A stretch of DNA of 64,000 bases from Nostoc sp. JL33 (lineage in GTDB: Bacteria; Cyanobacteriota; Cyanobacteriia; Cyanobacteriales; Nostocaceae). How positions within the stretch are numbered: the first letter of the stretch is position 1; each line of letters begins with the position of its first letter. The position numbers were made by a program, and so were the translations under genes. Positions 24,359-34,234 of this stretch are shown one piece after another. The stretch covers positions 27,597 through 91,596 of the forward strand of contig NZ_JABXKP010000045.1 in NCBI RefSeq assembly GCF_017114985.1, in the 5' to 3' direction. The notes beneath the pieces were generated by a model. It had not been told where the DNA came from. It saw nothing but the letters and a program-made list of their open reading frames with translations, and made no database searches.

Positions 24359-26788
24359 TCAATTTCTTAAAAGTTTTGATCCCGCTTGTTTGGTCATTAC
24401 TGCTAAATTCATCACACATTCAGGGAATTGGCGCTTTAATGCCGGAAACACCGGACAAGGCGCTTGTTCTTGTAAATTATCCGGCTTACTCCAAGTAAAG
24501 GGGGCTTTGAGCGCTGCTGACATCCACACCAGACGCTTGGCTCGTGTCATCGCAACGTAGAGTAAACGGTACTCTTCAGATGTTTTCAAATGCTTTGCTT
24601 GTTCCCATGCTTGTGTAACATCTGGTATGGTAGATTCTCCGTGGAGAGCAGCCCGAATTTGGGCGCGGGCTACTTCTGATAAGGTAAAATCCCCTAAGAA
24701 TTGGCTTTGAGGAGGAACCCAAAATCTCCCAGGAATCAAGTTTTCGTGGAGAAAAGGAAGAAACACATAGTCCCAATCTAGCCCTTTGGCTTTGTGCATG
24801 GTAATAATGGTCAGTTGACCGCGACGAGTGTAACGCTCTTCCGAATCCTCGGTTTCCACTGGTTCAAATCGTTCGGAACTGACGATTTCACTTAAAGCTG
24901 ACAGCATTCCACCCATCGAACTATTACCAGCTATCTGCTGGTTTACCCGTTCTGCGAGTTTGTCAGCAGTTGCCAATTCTGCCTGGTCGTAATTTAAGGT
25001 CAAGGCGAGAAAGGAAATTAGCTGGTATAGGGGCAATTCCAAGCGAGCGCGAAGTAAATTGCGACACAAGCGTGCAGCTTTTTGGACTGTTTCTGGCTGG
25101 GGTGCTGCTAGGGGGCCAGGATACAAAAATTCTTCTGGGAGACTAGCAAGGGCGTTGAGGTCTTGGGTAGGTATTAATTGGCGCTGTACTAATGCTTCTA
25201 GTGCGGCTTTGAGGTAATCGGGGGAGTGGGGGCGATCGCAAAATTGCAGTAATGCTAAAATTTCTTGGGGAACATGGGAACGGCGATCGCGTTCTCCCAC
25301 ATCGTAAAGTGTAATATTATGCTCTTTGCACACAGGTGTCAGAGCCTCTGCTAACCATCGTCCTTGGCGATTTTCTCGCACTAAAATCGCTGCACTATTT
25401 TGTGTTGGATCTTCGCCAAATAACTCGATTACTCTTTGAGATAACAATTCAACGGTGTGATGAATGTCACGCGGGGTATAAAGTTCCAGTCCTCGTCCTA
25501 CTGGTGCGGGGTTGGCGTTATTTTGCGGATCACCAACTTCAACAGGGCGAATTGTCTGCAAGCGAAATGGTACTTGTCGGTTGTCAGAAATCTGTTGTCC
25601 GTTATTCGTTTTTGCTAAGGATTGATTATTGATCCATTTGAGGGCAAAGTTAGCAGCTTCAATGATAATTCTAGTACTACGACCAGCTTGATCCATCGTT
25701 GCCAATCGTTGGATGCGATCGCACTCTTCGCAAAATTGCCGAAAATAAATCGGATCAGCCGGGGTAAATGTGGAGTTAATCGCTTGGTTAGGGTCGCCAA
25801 CTCTTACTAAATTGAGTCGGGAGTGAGGAGAGACCCGATTAATCGCGTCTCTACTAGGGAGTGAAGAGTTAGAAGTTAGGAGTGAAGAGTTAGGAGTTAG
25901 GAGTGAAGAATCATCTCCCCCATCACTTGCCAAAATTTCTAACAGCTGCGTCTGAAGAGGGCTAGAATCTTGGGCTTCGTCTTCAAAGACGGCGAATACT
26001 TGATTTTGCTCAATGTGACGGGCGCTGTCGTTTTCTAAAACGCGCAGTGCGGCTAAAATCATATCGTCATAGTCGATGAAGTCACGCGATCGCATTAACT
26101 TTTGATATTGCTCATACAATCCCGCCGCTACGCTCAAAATTGCATATTCATCTGTGGTTTGTTTACTCCATTCCCGCAATAATTCTGGCGATATCCCCGA
26201 ACTTTTTGCTTCATGAATTACCGTATTAGCCAATTCCGGTAATACTTCTGTTCGCAACACCGATTGGCGACGCAATCTTTCTGTCTCTTCTCCGTCAAAT
26301 TGATGACCTTCTAATAACCGCAAATATATTCCAGGATTATTTGCAATCCATTGCTCTACAGCAGTTCGGATAAAGCGGTGACTTTGAGTTGGTGTAATTA
26401 ATGTGACATTTTCTAACTGCAAACCTGACAAATCAGAATGGCGGCTGGCAATGTTCAACGCTAGACCATGTAGGGTATAGACAAAAAAGCCCATCTGAGG
26501 TAGCGATAAATCATCTCGTAAGAATTTGCGAATTTTCGCTTTAATATTGGCAGCAGCCGAGCGAGTAAAAGTCACAACTACCAAGTGGCGGCGGGAGGAT
26601 GAACGTTCATATTGACGTGCGATCGCGATCGCCGCCGCCGCCGCCATACCAGTAGATTTACCTGCACCAGGAACCGCAGAAATAGCCAAAGGGCCAGATT
26701 GCCAGTCAGCCATTTGTTGCTGTCCAGGGCGTAGATTGTTGCGAATTGCGAGAATCTTCTCTTGCAGGTTAGGAATAAGCGATCGCAC
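24359..26788 (-). CDS. UvrD/PcrA-type superfamily 1 helicase
   Basis: An 809-aa SF1A DNA helicase. Motifs: Q-motif LRPGQQQM, Walker A AVPGAGKST at about 39-47, Ia VTFTRSAAANI, II FEDEAQDS at about 270-277, III VRVGDPNQAIN, IV NSAAILVRENRQGRW, V TIITMHKAKGLDWDYVF, and VI EEYRLLYVAMTRAKR. It unwinds DNA in repair or replication-restart. The start is GTG. An insertion between motifs II and III (about residues 290-325: SSLLTPNSSLLTSNSSLPS...) is not family-like; it is an intergenic repeat translated in frame (25815-25910). Confidence 0.92.
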   Translation of the reverse strand: MRSLIPNLQEKILAIRNNLRPGQQQMADWQSGPLAISAVPGAGKSTGMAAAAAIAIARQYERSSSRRHLVVVTFTRSAAANIKAKIRKFLRDDLSLPQMGFFVYTLHGLALNIASRHSDLSGLQLENVTLITPTQSHRFIRTAVEQWIANNPGIYLRLLEGHQFDGEETERLRRQSVLRTEVLPELANTVIHEAKSSGISPELLREWSKQTTDEYAILSVAAGLYEQYQKLMRSRDFIDYDDMILAALRVLENDSARHIEQNQVFAVFEDEAQDSSPLQTQLLEILASDGGDDSSLLTPNSSLLTSNSSLPSRDAINRVSPHSRLNLVRVGDPNQAINSTFTPADPIYFRQFCEECDRIQRLATMDQAGRSTRIIIEAANFALKWINNQSLAKTNNGQQISDNRQVPFRLQTIRPVEVGDPQNNANPAPVGRGLELYTPRDIHHTVELLSQRVIELFGEDPTQNSAAILVRENRQGRWLAEALTPVCKEHNITLYDVGERDRRSHVPQEILALLQFCDRPHSPDYLKAALEALVQRQLIPTQDLNALASLPEEFLYPGPLAAPQPETVQKAARLCRNLLRARLELPLYQLISFLALTLNYDQAELATADKLAERVNQQIAGNSSMGGMLSALSEIVSSERFEPVETEDSEERYTRRGQLTIITMHKAKGLDWDYVFLPFLHENLIPGRFWVPPQSQFLGDFTLSEVARAQIRAALHGESTIPDVTQAWEQAKHLKTSEEYRLLYVAMTRAKRLVWMSAALKAPFTWSKPDNLQEQAPCPVFPALKRQFPECVMNLAVMTKQAGSKLLRN
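25815..25910. repeat. Intergenic-type repeats inside the helicase gene
   Basis: This stretch carries a copy of the 20-bp palindrome AGACGCGATTAATCGCGTCT (25831-25850, one mismatch) and heptamers of the GAGTTAG/GAGTGAA type (about 25860-25908), both otherwise found between genes (for example 15453, 32086, 53005). It is exactly in frame with the helicase and adds about 32 residues without a stop. Confidence 0.85.
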
Positions 26789-27167
26789 TTAGATATTCCA
26801 TCTGTACAAAGTGGTCGGTAGTTCTGATTTTAGGCTGAAGTTTCACGCTTGGCAGACTTCATTCTCTAATAGACATCTGGTGAAAATTAATTCTGCGTTG
26901 CTTGAAATCCTTAGTACGGACAATTCATGAATTGTCCCTACGTCATTTTCACTCCTATGTCTACTGAATAAGAATAGCATTATTTGCGATCGCAACAAAT
27001 TATATAGTTTATATATACTACTTTAAATCCACTTCTACTTCCTATTTTGTCACCATTTAGATGTGTTTGCTCTGGGGAGGACACAACAACGTGTCCCCCT
27101 ACTCAGCAGGAAAAGTATCCTGGAATCTGCCTTCTGACGTCAGTAGTTTCTGAAGTTGATCACGTTC
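26789..27167. other. Gap between helicase and RTX genes
   Basis: About 380 bases. It includes the promoter of the leftward helicase gene and is otherwise A/T-rich. I see no gene, RNA or repeat of note. Confidence 0.4.
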
Positions 27168-28205
27168 TTATTTAATACTGACTCCTAGCGTATAGGAAAA
27201 ATCAGGTTCAGAGTTAGTACCAAAGAAAGTTCCATTATTTTGAGGCAAGAAAGAATCTTTACTCACTGAAATGGAATACGTACCTGCACCCAGTAACCCG
27301 GTGATTGATGAGGATTTTTGAGTAGTCACTAAAGTCCCATAATCCTTAAACAGTCCGATAACTGCCTTTCCCGATGTCACTGTGTTGATAGTGATGGTTG
27401 CTGAATTTGGTAAATAAAATGTAAAAAAGTCAACATCGGGATTGCTCCCCGATTGAGGTGTTGCTACCTCGCCTGAAATATTTACTTTTGAGCCTGATGA
27501 CAAGGTACCTAACCCTTCAGCATTCCCCAGTGTATTGTTTGTACTTTCTCCAGCATTTTCCCGCTCATAGAAAAGGAAGTCATCACTACGAAGTTGGAGA
27601 TTGTTTTTCCCTTGCACAATACCGATGATCTCATCTGCCTGTCCCCCTTGCTGTGAGAATATTCGTGTGTTACCTCCAACAGCTTGCAAACGATAGTCCT
27701 GTGGAGTTCCTTTGAGTTGAATTCGATCTTGGCTAGAGTCGAAGTCAGTAATAGTAGCGAAGTCCCCAAAACCAGGATTTGTAACGTTGTTATCGTCGTA
27801 GAAAACATTTAAAGCGTCGCCCAGGACAAATGTATCTGCCCCAGCCCCGCCAGTCAACGTATCAAGCTCCCCTAATCCAGGTGGAAGCAGACTACCAGGA
27901 TAAACACCGATGAGGATATCGTTTCCATTACCCCCATTGAGTAAGTCATTGCCCGGCCCGCCCTGGAGACTATCATTGCCGTCGCCACCATTGAGGGTAT
28001 CATTACCAAAATTACCATCTAGGGTGTCATTGCCTCCTCTTCCATTCAGAGTATTGTTAACACTATTACCAAAGACGAAATTGTTAAGATTGTTACCTGT
28101 GCCGTTGATCGGGTTAGTTCCGAGTAGCTTCAAGTTCTTCAAATTGGCACCCAGTGTATAGGTGACAGAAGACTGGATGCTATCCTTGCCAAAAGTAATT
28201 GCCAT
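27168..28205 (-). CDS. RTX calcium-binding repeat protein with C-terminal beta domain
   Basis: A 345-aa protein. Residues about 40-110 hold six RTX nonapeptides of the GGxGNDxL type ([29 protein letters not shown] and so on) that bind Ca2+ in a parallel beta roll. [12 protein letters not shown] segment and a DFDSSQDRI region follow, typical of cyanobacterial haemolysin-like proteins; from about 235 on there is a PPC-like beta domain ([17 protein letters not shown]... [12 protein letters not shown]). There is no N-terminal signal peptide, so type I secretion via the C-terminus is likely. Function is unknown. Confidence 0.88.
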   Translation of the reverse strand: MAITFGKDSIQSSVTYTLGANLKNLKLLGTNPINGTGNNLNNFVFGNSVNNTLNGRGGNDTLDGNFGNDTLNGGDGNDSLQGGPGNDLLNGGNGNDILIGVYPGSLLPPGLGELDTLTGGAGADTFVLGDALNVFYDDNNVTNPGFGDFATITDFDSSQDRIQLKGTPQDYRLQAVGGNTRIFSQQGGQADEIIGIVQGKNNLQLRSDDFLFYERENAGESTNNTLGNAEGLGTLSSGSKVNISGEVATPQSGSNPDVDFFTFYLPNSATITINTVTSGKAVIGLFKDYGTLVTTQKSSSITGLLGAGTYSISVSKDSFLPQNNGTFFGTNSEPDFSYTLGVSIK

Positions 28206-28734
28206 GTTATTTATCTCCTTAATTTCTCAATAATGATGATACGCACAAAGCCGATTTAAGTAATTGCCCCTTTTGACGAACTCCTAGAACAAGGCAAAAT
28301 TACAGGCTAGTACCGCTTTGCAGAATTCTATTTCGTTAAGAAACTAAATCGAAAAACCAGGAATTTGTTTTTGGCTGAATAATTCTGCTTGTAAAATATG
28401 AAGATACCGCAAAATCTAAAATCACACAAAGAATGCTTAATTTCTTAAGCATTTGGCTCTCATGATAAGTTAAGTAAGCGAGAATAAATCAAACTATGTT
28501 AAGTAATATTAAAAAATAGAGGTTGGCTCCTAGAGAGGGCTACCCTGCGGGAACGCTTCTCTACGAGAGGCTCCGCCAACGCCAACAGCCTTCAAAGTCG
28601 GGCTAAAGCCGATTACTACAAACCTTTAATTATTAACACCGTTCTACTTTCTTAACATCTGTTGAGATTATTGATCCAGTGCGTTCTCTTAAAAGTTATT
28701 ACAAAATTTAGTTGAATTTTGTAATAAATCGAAT
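28206..28734. other. Repeat-bearing gap between raf1 and the RTX gene
   Basis: About 530 bases between two leftward genes, so it holds the RTX promoter. The middle (about 28530-28590) carries the dispersed aacgcttctctacgagaggctccgcc repeat. No other structure or gene is recognisable. Confidence 0.45.
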
Positions 28735-29823
28735 TTATTCGTCAATCTGCCAGGAATCCTTAGTTAATTCTTCATCGAGAATTTTCTTAGGACGCACAAT
28801 GATAATAATTTGTCCTAGTAGAGGAATTTCCGGCTCAGTTTCAAACCACTGAAAATCTAATTCACCACCATTTTCAACGACAAAGTAATTGGAGACATCC
28901 CATTCTCGTTGGGCACGATCTATCACTACTACAACGGGTTCTATTCGGCTTTGATTTTGGATAGGGAAGCGATCGCTATTGGCGATAATTACCACTGGAT
29001 CTTCTGCCGCCAACAGCACTTGCCAACCTGGTAACGGTACCCAAGCTTGCTCTCCAGAAAACTTCACCATGCGAAATGGTTCAATTTCTGTGACTATAGG
29101 CACAGCTTGCAAGTCTTGCCGTGACAATGGCAACTCGCCTACTACCGGGACGATTCGGGGTAATTGTTCTTCAGATTCCAGGCGGTAAAAAGGTAAAATT
29201 GGAGCTGGACGCTGGGGAACAGTAGTAAAATCAGTTAGTAGCTGTTCGATTTTTTTCCTTGCTTCTGGCGTGTGAGCAAAGCGTAAACCTTTGGCGATCA
29301 GACGCGATCGCTGTTGTAAATCTGTATTTTGGCGTGCCCGTTTCCAAACTTGGTAAGCAACTGCATCCCCAGGATGGGCAGAAAACCCTTCTGGTAAAAG
29401 GCGGAAATAGGAGAACTCTTTAATGGCTTTGGCCACTTCCCGCGCCTCATCGGCATCGACTTTCTGAAGGAAAATGAGTTCGGCGGCGCTGGCGCGTTCT
29501 TCTTGAGTAAGCAAACGCAGTTCATATAAAATATCACTGCCGCGTGTGGCATAGTGCGATCGCGTTGCTGAGGAAGCTCCAAACTTTTCCAAAGAATTGT
29601 AAACTTGAGAACCAACAACCACCTGATTTTGTTGAATTGGCTCAAATCCAGTCGCCTCAAAAATTTCTTGGGGATTGTAACCGATTTTTAGCAACGAGGC
29701 GATCGCCATTCCCCATTCCACCCAGTTGCCTTGTTTTTGCCTGAGCTTTCGCAGTAATTCTTGTGCCACATCGTTAGTAGCATTTTCTTCGGGATTCTGA
29801 GCGTTGGGTGGTAGATCAGTCAT
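28735..29823 (-). CDS. raf1: Rubisco accumulation factor 1
   Basis: A 362-aa Raf1, the dimeric chaperone that holds folded RbcL dimers and promotes assembly of the RbcL8 core of Rubisco in the cytoplasm. The N-terminal part is an HTH-like helical domain (about 18-75, LLRKLRQKQGNWVEWG...GYNPQEIFEATGFEP), then the helical Raf1-alpha region (about 85-200) and the C-terminal beta domain (about 215-350, PFYRLESEEQLPRIVPVVGELP, WVPLPGWQVLLAAEDPVVI). Length and order are typical. It lies apart from any rbc gene in this window. Confidence 0.93.
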   Translation of the reverse strand: MTDLPPNAQNPEENATNDVAQELLRKLRQKQGNWVEWGMAIASLLKIGYNPQEIFEATGFEPIQQNQVVVGSQVYNSLEKFGASSATRSHYATRGSDILYELRLLTQEERASAAELIFLQKVDADEAREVAKAIKEFSYFRLLPEGFSAHPGDAVAYQVWKRARQNTDLQQRSRLIAKGLRFAHTPEARKKIEQLLTDFTTVPQRPAPILPFYRLESEEQLPRIVPVVGELPLSRQDLQAVPIVTEIEPFRMVKFSGEQAWVPLPGWQVLLAAEDPVVIIANSDRFPIQNQSRIEPVVVVIDRAQREWDVSNYFVVENGGELDFQWFETEPEIPLLGQIIIIVRPKKILDEELTKDSWQIDE

Positions 29824-29986
29824 AATCGCAGTGCAAGCTTCAACTTGAGAGGTTGATTAATACCTCATGAGCAAGTCCTATTCTAATCTATGAACTACCC
29901 AGAGCTACTGCCTTGAGTTCATCTGTGGAAACTTATCTCGACTTTAATTTTGAGATCGTCGGGGCGCACATGTGTGCATAAGTGTC

Positions 29987-30018
29987 AACTTAACGTAAAA
30001 CTTAACCTAAAACTTATG
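29987..30018. promoter_or_regulatory. 12-bp direct repeats resembling a Pho-type box
   Basis: AACTTAACGTAA, AACTTAACCTAA and AACTTATG follow each other head to tail (29987-30018). The core CTTAACCT is like the cyanobacterial PhoB box repeat, but the period is 12 rather than the usual 11, so the assignment is doubtful. It lies in the divergent gap between raf1 and the response-regulator gene (29824-30269), whose remainder shows nothing else. Confidence 0.35.
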
Positions 30019-30269
30019 TCCCGCAAGGCACTTCAGTTTTTTGCTAATAGCTCAAGTAATCTTTGGATGACAAAATAATCTGAAAAATCTTTAGTCTACT
30101 TTTTCTCTCTTCAGATGTTTGAGCAGGTCGATATCCTCTGTAGCACTTATAATTAGCGTATTTAAAAATGCAAATTAAGTCCGTAAAAACCCGTGATAGA
30201 TTTGAGCTATTCTCAACTAAGCTTGGTATGGAATATAACAAGATAGTGAATATTTAAAGGAAATATGTT

Positions 30270-31226
30270 ATGGATAAGTCCAGTCGCGAAATTGAGAAAC
30301 TCCAATATCAAGTGATGACTCTCGAACGACCAAAAAAGCTGAAAATCCTGGTAGTTGACGATGAGCCAGATAATCTGGATCTGCTTTATCGCACCTTTCG
30401 ACGCGACTTTAATGTTCTGAAAGCTGATAGTGGGGTGAACGCCCTACAAGTTTTGGCAGCAGAAGGGGAGGTAGCGGTGATTATCTCCGATCAACGGATG
30501 CCAGAAATGAAAGGAACTGAGTTTCTCAGCAAGACTGTACCTCAGTTTCCCGATACGGTAAGAATAATTCTCACCGGATTTACTGATATTGAAGACTTGG
30601 TAGAAGCGATTAATGCCGGGCAAGTCTACAAATATATCACCAAGCCTTGGGACCCAGGGGAACTGAAGGCAGTGGTGCAAAGAGCAGCAGAAACTTACGA
30701 CTTGCTCAAGCAACGTACAGAAGAATTACGCCGTGCTCATGCTCAAATGGCGCTGCTGAGTGTTTTGGTACAGGTAACTCAAGCAGCTTCTAACTTAGAG
30801 GAAACTCTCGCTCCCATTGCTAGGGCTGTGAGTCAGACTTTTGGAGCAGAAGGCTGTATCATACAACTTACAGATGGAAATACTCTGATTGCGACTCAAG
30901 GAACTTACAGCGATACAGGTACAATAGAAAATTGGCTATCTCTTGACCCACTAACAAGGGAAGCGATCGCCACCGGGCAAATGCAAGTTTCCTTAAATGT
31001 ACTTAAAGACACTAAATTAGTTGATGCTATTCACTACCAAAATACGGGTGTGCAAGCACATTTAGTTATCCCCATTAGCTACCGTAATCGACTTTTGGGC
31101 GTATTGTCCCTACAGTGGAAACAACCCTGCACTTTGCGGGAAGATGAATTAGTGCTAATTAATTTATTAGCGCAACTGATGGCGATCGCTCTTACTAGTA
31201 GTACTTACCATCAAACCATTGTGTAA
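30270..31226 (+). CDS. Response regulator with GAF domain
   Basis: A 318-aa protein. A REC domain (about 25-140) has phosphoacceptor Asp74 in IISDQRMPEM, the acid pair at 30-31 and the YKYITKPWD lysine motif, of the type found in RpfG/HD-GYP-like and kinase-hybrid proteins. A short coiled helix (140-165) leads into a GAF domain (about 165-310). No output domain for DNA binding or catalysis is visible, so it probably acts through partner binding or as a ligand-sensing regulator. It is upstream of menG by 78 bases of repeat. Confidence 0.88.
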   Translation: MDKSSREIEKLQYQVMTLERPKKLKILVVDDEPDNLDLLYRTFRRDFNVLKADSGVNALQVLAAEGEVAVIISDQRMPEMKGTEFLSKTVPQFPDTVRIILTGFTDIEDLVEAINAGQVYKYITKPWDPGELKAVVQRAAETYDLLKQRTEELRRAHAQMALLSVLVQVTQAASNLEETLAPIARAVSQTFGAEGCIIQLTDGNTLIATQGTYSDTGTIENWLSLDPLTREAIATGQMQVSLNVLKDTKLVDAIHYQNTGVQAHLVIPISYRNRLLGVLSLQWKQPCTLREDELVLINLLAQLMAIALTSSTYHQTIV

Positions 31227-31304
31227 TTCTCATTTGTCATTTGTCCTTTGTCAAAAACCAATGGCCAATGACTAATGCCCTGTTTGGCCCATGCCCCATG
31301 TCCA

Positions 31305-32000
31305 ATGACTAACGAAATTCAGACCATTTTTAACCGGATTGCTCCAGTTTATGACCAGTTGAACGATTGGTTGAGTCTGGGACAGCATCGAATATGGAAG
31401 GAAATGGCAGTGAAATGGAGTGCAGCTAAATCGGGTGATACTGCACTTGATTTGTGTTGCGGTAGTGGTGATTTAGCCTTACGTTTGGCACGCCGTGTAG
31501 GAGCAACAGGACAGGTGTACGGAGTGGATTTTTCGCCAAACCTGCTAGAAATTGCTTCATTACGCTCACATTGGCAGTACCCCCAACCTGCTATTAACTG
31601 GATAGAAGCCGATGTGCTAAATTTACCCTTTGATGATGATCAATTTGATGCCGCAACAATGGGCTATGGTTTAAGAAATGTTAAAGATATTTCCCGCAGT
31701 CTCCAAGAGTTATACCGTGTTTTGAAGCCGGGTGCTAAAGCCGCAATTTTAGACTTTCATCGACCAAGTAATCTTCAGTTACGTAGCTTTCAGCAGTGGT
31801 ATCTGGACGCTTTCGTAGTGCCAGTTGCCAATTATTTAGGCTTAAAAGAAGAATATGCTTACATCAGTCCCAGCTTAGACCGCTTTCCCATCGGGAAAGA
31901 GCAAATAGAGTTAGCTCATCAAGTTGGTTTTGCTGTTGCCACACACTATCCCATTGCGAACGGTATGATGGGAGTGCTGGTAGTCAAGAAAAATGAGTGA
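31305..32000 (+). CDS. menG: Demethylnaphthoquinone/demethylphylloquinone methyltransferase
   Basis: A 231-aa SAM-dependent methyltransferase of the UbiE/MenG family, which in cyanobacteria methylates demethylphylloquinone at the last step of phylloquinone synthesis. FNRIAPVYDQLND near the N-terminus, the SAM motif LDLCCGSGDLAL and GYGLRNVKD (UbiE signature 1-type), then RVLKPGAKAAILDF are present. The frame continues upstream through a heptamer-like junk stretch, but ATG 31305 (MTNEIQ) matches the family start. ubiE is the name of the E. coli homologue. Confidence 0.92.
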   Translation: MTNEIQTIFNRIAPVYDQLNDWLSLGQHRIWKEMAVKWSAAKSGDTALDLCCGSGDLALRLARRVGATGQVYGVDFSPNLLEIASLRSHWQYPQPAINWIEADVLNLPFDDDQFDAATMGYGLRNVKDISRSLQELYRVLKPGAKAAILDFHRPSNLQLRSFQQWYLDAFVVPVANYLGLKEEYAYISPSLDRFPIGKEQIELAHQVGFAVATHYPIANGMMGVLVVKKNE

Positions 32001-32085
32001 TGAGTTATAAGTTAGAAGTTATCAATTATCAGTAGTGATAAATTCTCATTTAAAATTTATCATTCCTAACTTCTGACTCTTGTAC

Positions 32086-32105
32086 AGACGCGATTAATCG
32101 CATCT
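32086..32105. repeat. 20-bp palindrome copy (AGACGCGATTAATCGCATCT)
   Basis: One-mismatch copy of the palindrome found twice at 15453-15511 and inside the helicase gene, here between menG and the DUF445 gene. Confidence 0.8.
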
Positions 32106-32134
32106 CTAACTCCTAACTTTTTTAATTCTTCGCT

Positions 32135-33370
32135 GTGGACTGGTCTCATCTTTGGCTTTATGTGTCTCCCCCGGTACTGGGTGGAATTATTGGCTATTTC
32201 ACAAATGATATAGCGATAAAAATGTTGTTCCGTCCTTACCGAGCAATTTACATTGCTGGACAAAAAGTACCCTTCACCCCTGGATTGATTCCCCGCAACC
32301 AGGAACGTCTGGCTTTGAACATTTCCAAGACAATCATGGGGTCACTATTGACACCAAAAGAATTGCAAAATCTGGCGCGGCGTTTGTTGCAAACAGAACG
32401 CGTGCAAGCAGCAATTCTCTGGTTGTTGCAGCTGGCGATTGAACAAATCAAAACGGATAAAAACGAGAAAAGTGCCAAAATTGTGGCGGGAATTTTGCGG
32501 GATTTACTAGGGGAATCCTTGCCACGGTTACTCAAGGTTTTAGCGCGACGTGAAGACTTTTTGGAAGCGCAGATCAATCAAATTTTTGACCAGATATTGC
32601 TGGAATTTCAGCTGAGTGAAGAACAAGCCACGCGGCTTGCTGATTGGTTGTTGCAAGGAGTTATACCGCCAGATGTGCTCCGGCAGACGATAGTTGATTT
32701 TTTGACCGATCGCACAATTCAAATTATTGATGAAGGCTTCCGCGAAAAAACCAGTGGGACTTATTGGGTAGTAGCAAATTTGTTTGGCTTACGTAATACT
32801 CTGACGCGGCTACGGTCTTTTTGCTTGGATGAAAAAGAGGCTGCCAATACTCGTTTGCAGGAATTGACTCAAGATTTGAAAATGCGCGATCGCATTCGGA
32901 AATTACTGCAAAATTTATCATTACAAAACTTGCCAATGGGTACGGTGCGCCAACTGCGAAAGACTACCCGCGAAAGTGTCCGCCATTACCTGCAAAACAG
33001 TGGCAGCGATTTTTTACAAGGATTAACTGATTCTGTTGATTGGGAAAATATTGCTGTAGTACTGCTGAATCGCCTTAGTACTTCACCTGTCGTCAGTACT
33101 TCTTTAGAAGTCATGAGCCAAGAGTTGGCTTTAATTTTAGATAAGTATTTGGAAAAAGATTTAGAAGTAATTGTGGCGCAAGTAATTCCGATTTTGTCGA
33201 TAGATCAAGTGATAGTTGACCGGGTGAAATCAACTTCCCCGGCTGATTTGGAAGCTGCAATTGAGGGAATTGTAAAAAATGAATTGCAAGCGATTGTGAA
33301 TTTAGGCGGTGTTTTGGGCTTTGTTATAGGGTTATTGCAGACAGGGTTTTTAATATTAAGCCAATATTAG
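32135..33370 (+). CDS. DUF445 family membrane protein
   Basis: A 411-aa protein of the DUF445 family: an N-terminal membrane segment ([23 protein letters not shown] at about 13-35, the family hallmark), a long amphipathic middle region rich in helix (about 60-370) and a C-terminal membrane segment ([16 protein letters not shown]). The starting codon is GTG 32135. Proteins of this group may bridge or organise membranes; the role is not established. It lies downstream of menG but separated by a palindromic repeat. Confidence 0.88.
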   Translation: MDWSHLWLYVSPPVLGGIIGYFTNDIAIKMLFRPYRAIYIAGQKVPFTPGLIPRNQERLALNISKTIMGSLLTPKELQNLARRLLQTERVQAAILWLLQLAIEQIKTDKNEKSAKIVAGILRDLLGESLPRLLKVLARREDFLEAQINQIFDQILLEFQLSEEQATRLADWLLQGVIPPDVLRQTIVDFLTDRTIQIIDEGFREKTSGTYWVVANLFGLRNTLTRLRSFCLDEKEAANTRLQELTQDLKMRDRIRKLLQNLSLQNLPMGTVRQLRKTTRESVRHYLQNSGSDFLQGLTDSVDWENIAVVLLNRLSTSPVVSTSLEVMSQELALILDKYLEKDLEVIVAQVIPILSIDQVIVDRVKSTSPADLEAAIEGIVKNELQAIVNLGGVLGFVIGLLQTGFLILSQY

Positions 33371-33505
33371 TTTTTTCTGGCTGAATGTAAATTTTTATAA
33401 AATTATAGTGACAAATTGCCCATATTCTGAAAAGAGTGAAATTGAGCGATGTCTACGACGGTCTCGTTTTTATTCAGAGCCACCCGGATTCATCCACAGC
33501 ATAAT

Positions 33506-33582
33506 AATTACGAATTACGTTAGCGCAGCAGTAGCGAGTCCGCAACCGTCATTACGAATTACGAATTACGAATTACGAATTA
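33506..33582. repeat. ATTACGA heptamer array and related repeat
   Basis: 33551-33582 contains four tandem ATTACGA units, preceded by a single unit and the gttagcgcagcagtagcgagtcc motif. The whole belongs to the TAATTCGTAATT dispersed family that also occurs near 21963, 42300 and 53840. Confidence 0.75.
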
Positions 33583-33963
33583 TGTTGACTCACCTTCTAT
33601 ATCTGTTTGCAACAACTGTACATCTTCAATTGATAACCCAGTCAATTTTGCCACTTCCTCCAAAAGCATTTGGCTTTTGAGCAGATTAATCGCAACCCGC
33701 CGAATCCCCTCTTGTAAGCCTTCGGCTCTACCTTCGGCTCTACCTTCGGCTTTAGCTTCAGCCTCAATCTCTTGATAAATTACAGATTCGCGCATAATAT
33801 CTCTCCGTAATACTCTTTGAATTAACCCTTTCTCTAATACTAGACCAGCTAGAATTGCTGTGGCAGCTGCGACATTTCTCTGCAACCGTTGGTCAGGAAT
33901 CCTGATAATTTCCTGTGCTACTTGCTGTAATGTCCTTGCACGGTCATCTGTCTCACCCAACAC
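33580..33963 (-). pseudogene. C-terminal half of an Rpn/PD-(D/E)XK recombination-promoting nuclease
   Basis: The frame encodes 127 residues: LQQVAQEIIRIPDQRLQRNVAAATAILAGLVL, then VIYQEIEAEAKAEGRAEGRAEGLQEG and a helical tail LTGLSIEDVQLLQ. These are the C-terminal hallmarks of the cyanobacterial Rpn-family PD-(D/E)XK putative transposase/nuclease. The catalytic N-terminal half is missing; upstream in the same frame lies a stop codon and then the end of a different gene (Uma2 type). So it is a truncated copy. Confidence 0.7.
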
Positions 33964-33999
33964 CGCGAATGAAAATTGGAATTTTGAAGAAGCGATCGC

Positions 34000-34182
34000 T
34001 TAACTCAAAATCTGCGTCAAATCCAGTACAAACCCAGGCAATACATCCTCTCCTGATAAGCTGGTAGGCGATGTCTCCGACGGGCTACGCCTACGCAAAA
34101 CCTCGACATCCTGGGTTTGATTTAGCAGGATTTCCACTCGCAATTTGCCAAAAACCTGAAAAGTGGCAGTCTGATTTTCTAA
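34000..34182 (-). pseudogene. C-terminal remnant of a Uma2-type PD-(D/E)XK endonuclease
   Basis: In the same frame just upstream of the Rpn remnant, the sequence ends LSGEDVLPGFVLDLTQIL followed by a stop, which is the conserved C-terminus of Uma2-family (DUF820) restriction-like proteins. The stretch in between, LRRRSPSETSPT, is a translated dispersed repeat (cgtaggcgtagcccgtcgg). The catalytic region is not found. I infer a decayed gene. Confidence 0.6.
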
Positions 34183-34234
34183 ATACCTATGACTTCATGC
34201 TAGATGCGGAAAATCGATTTGTTTCATCAAAGAT

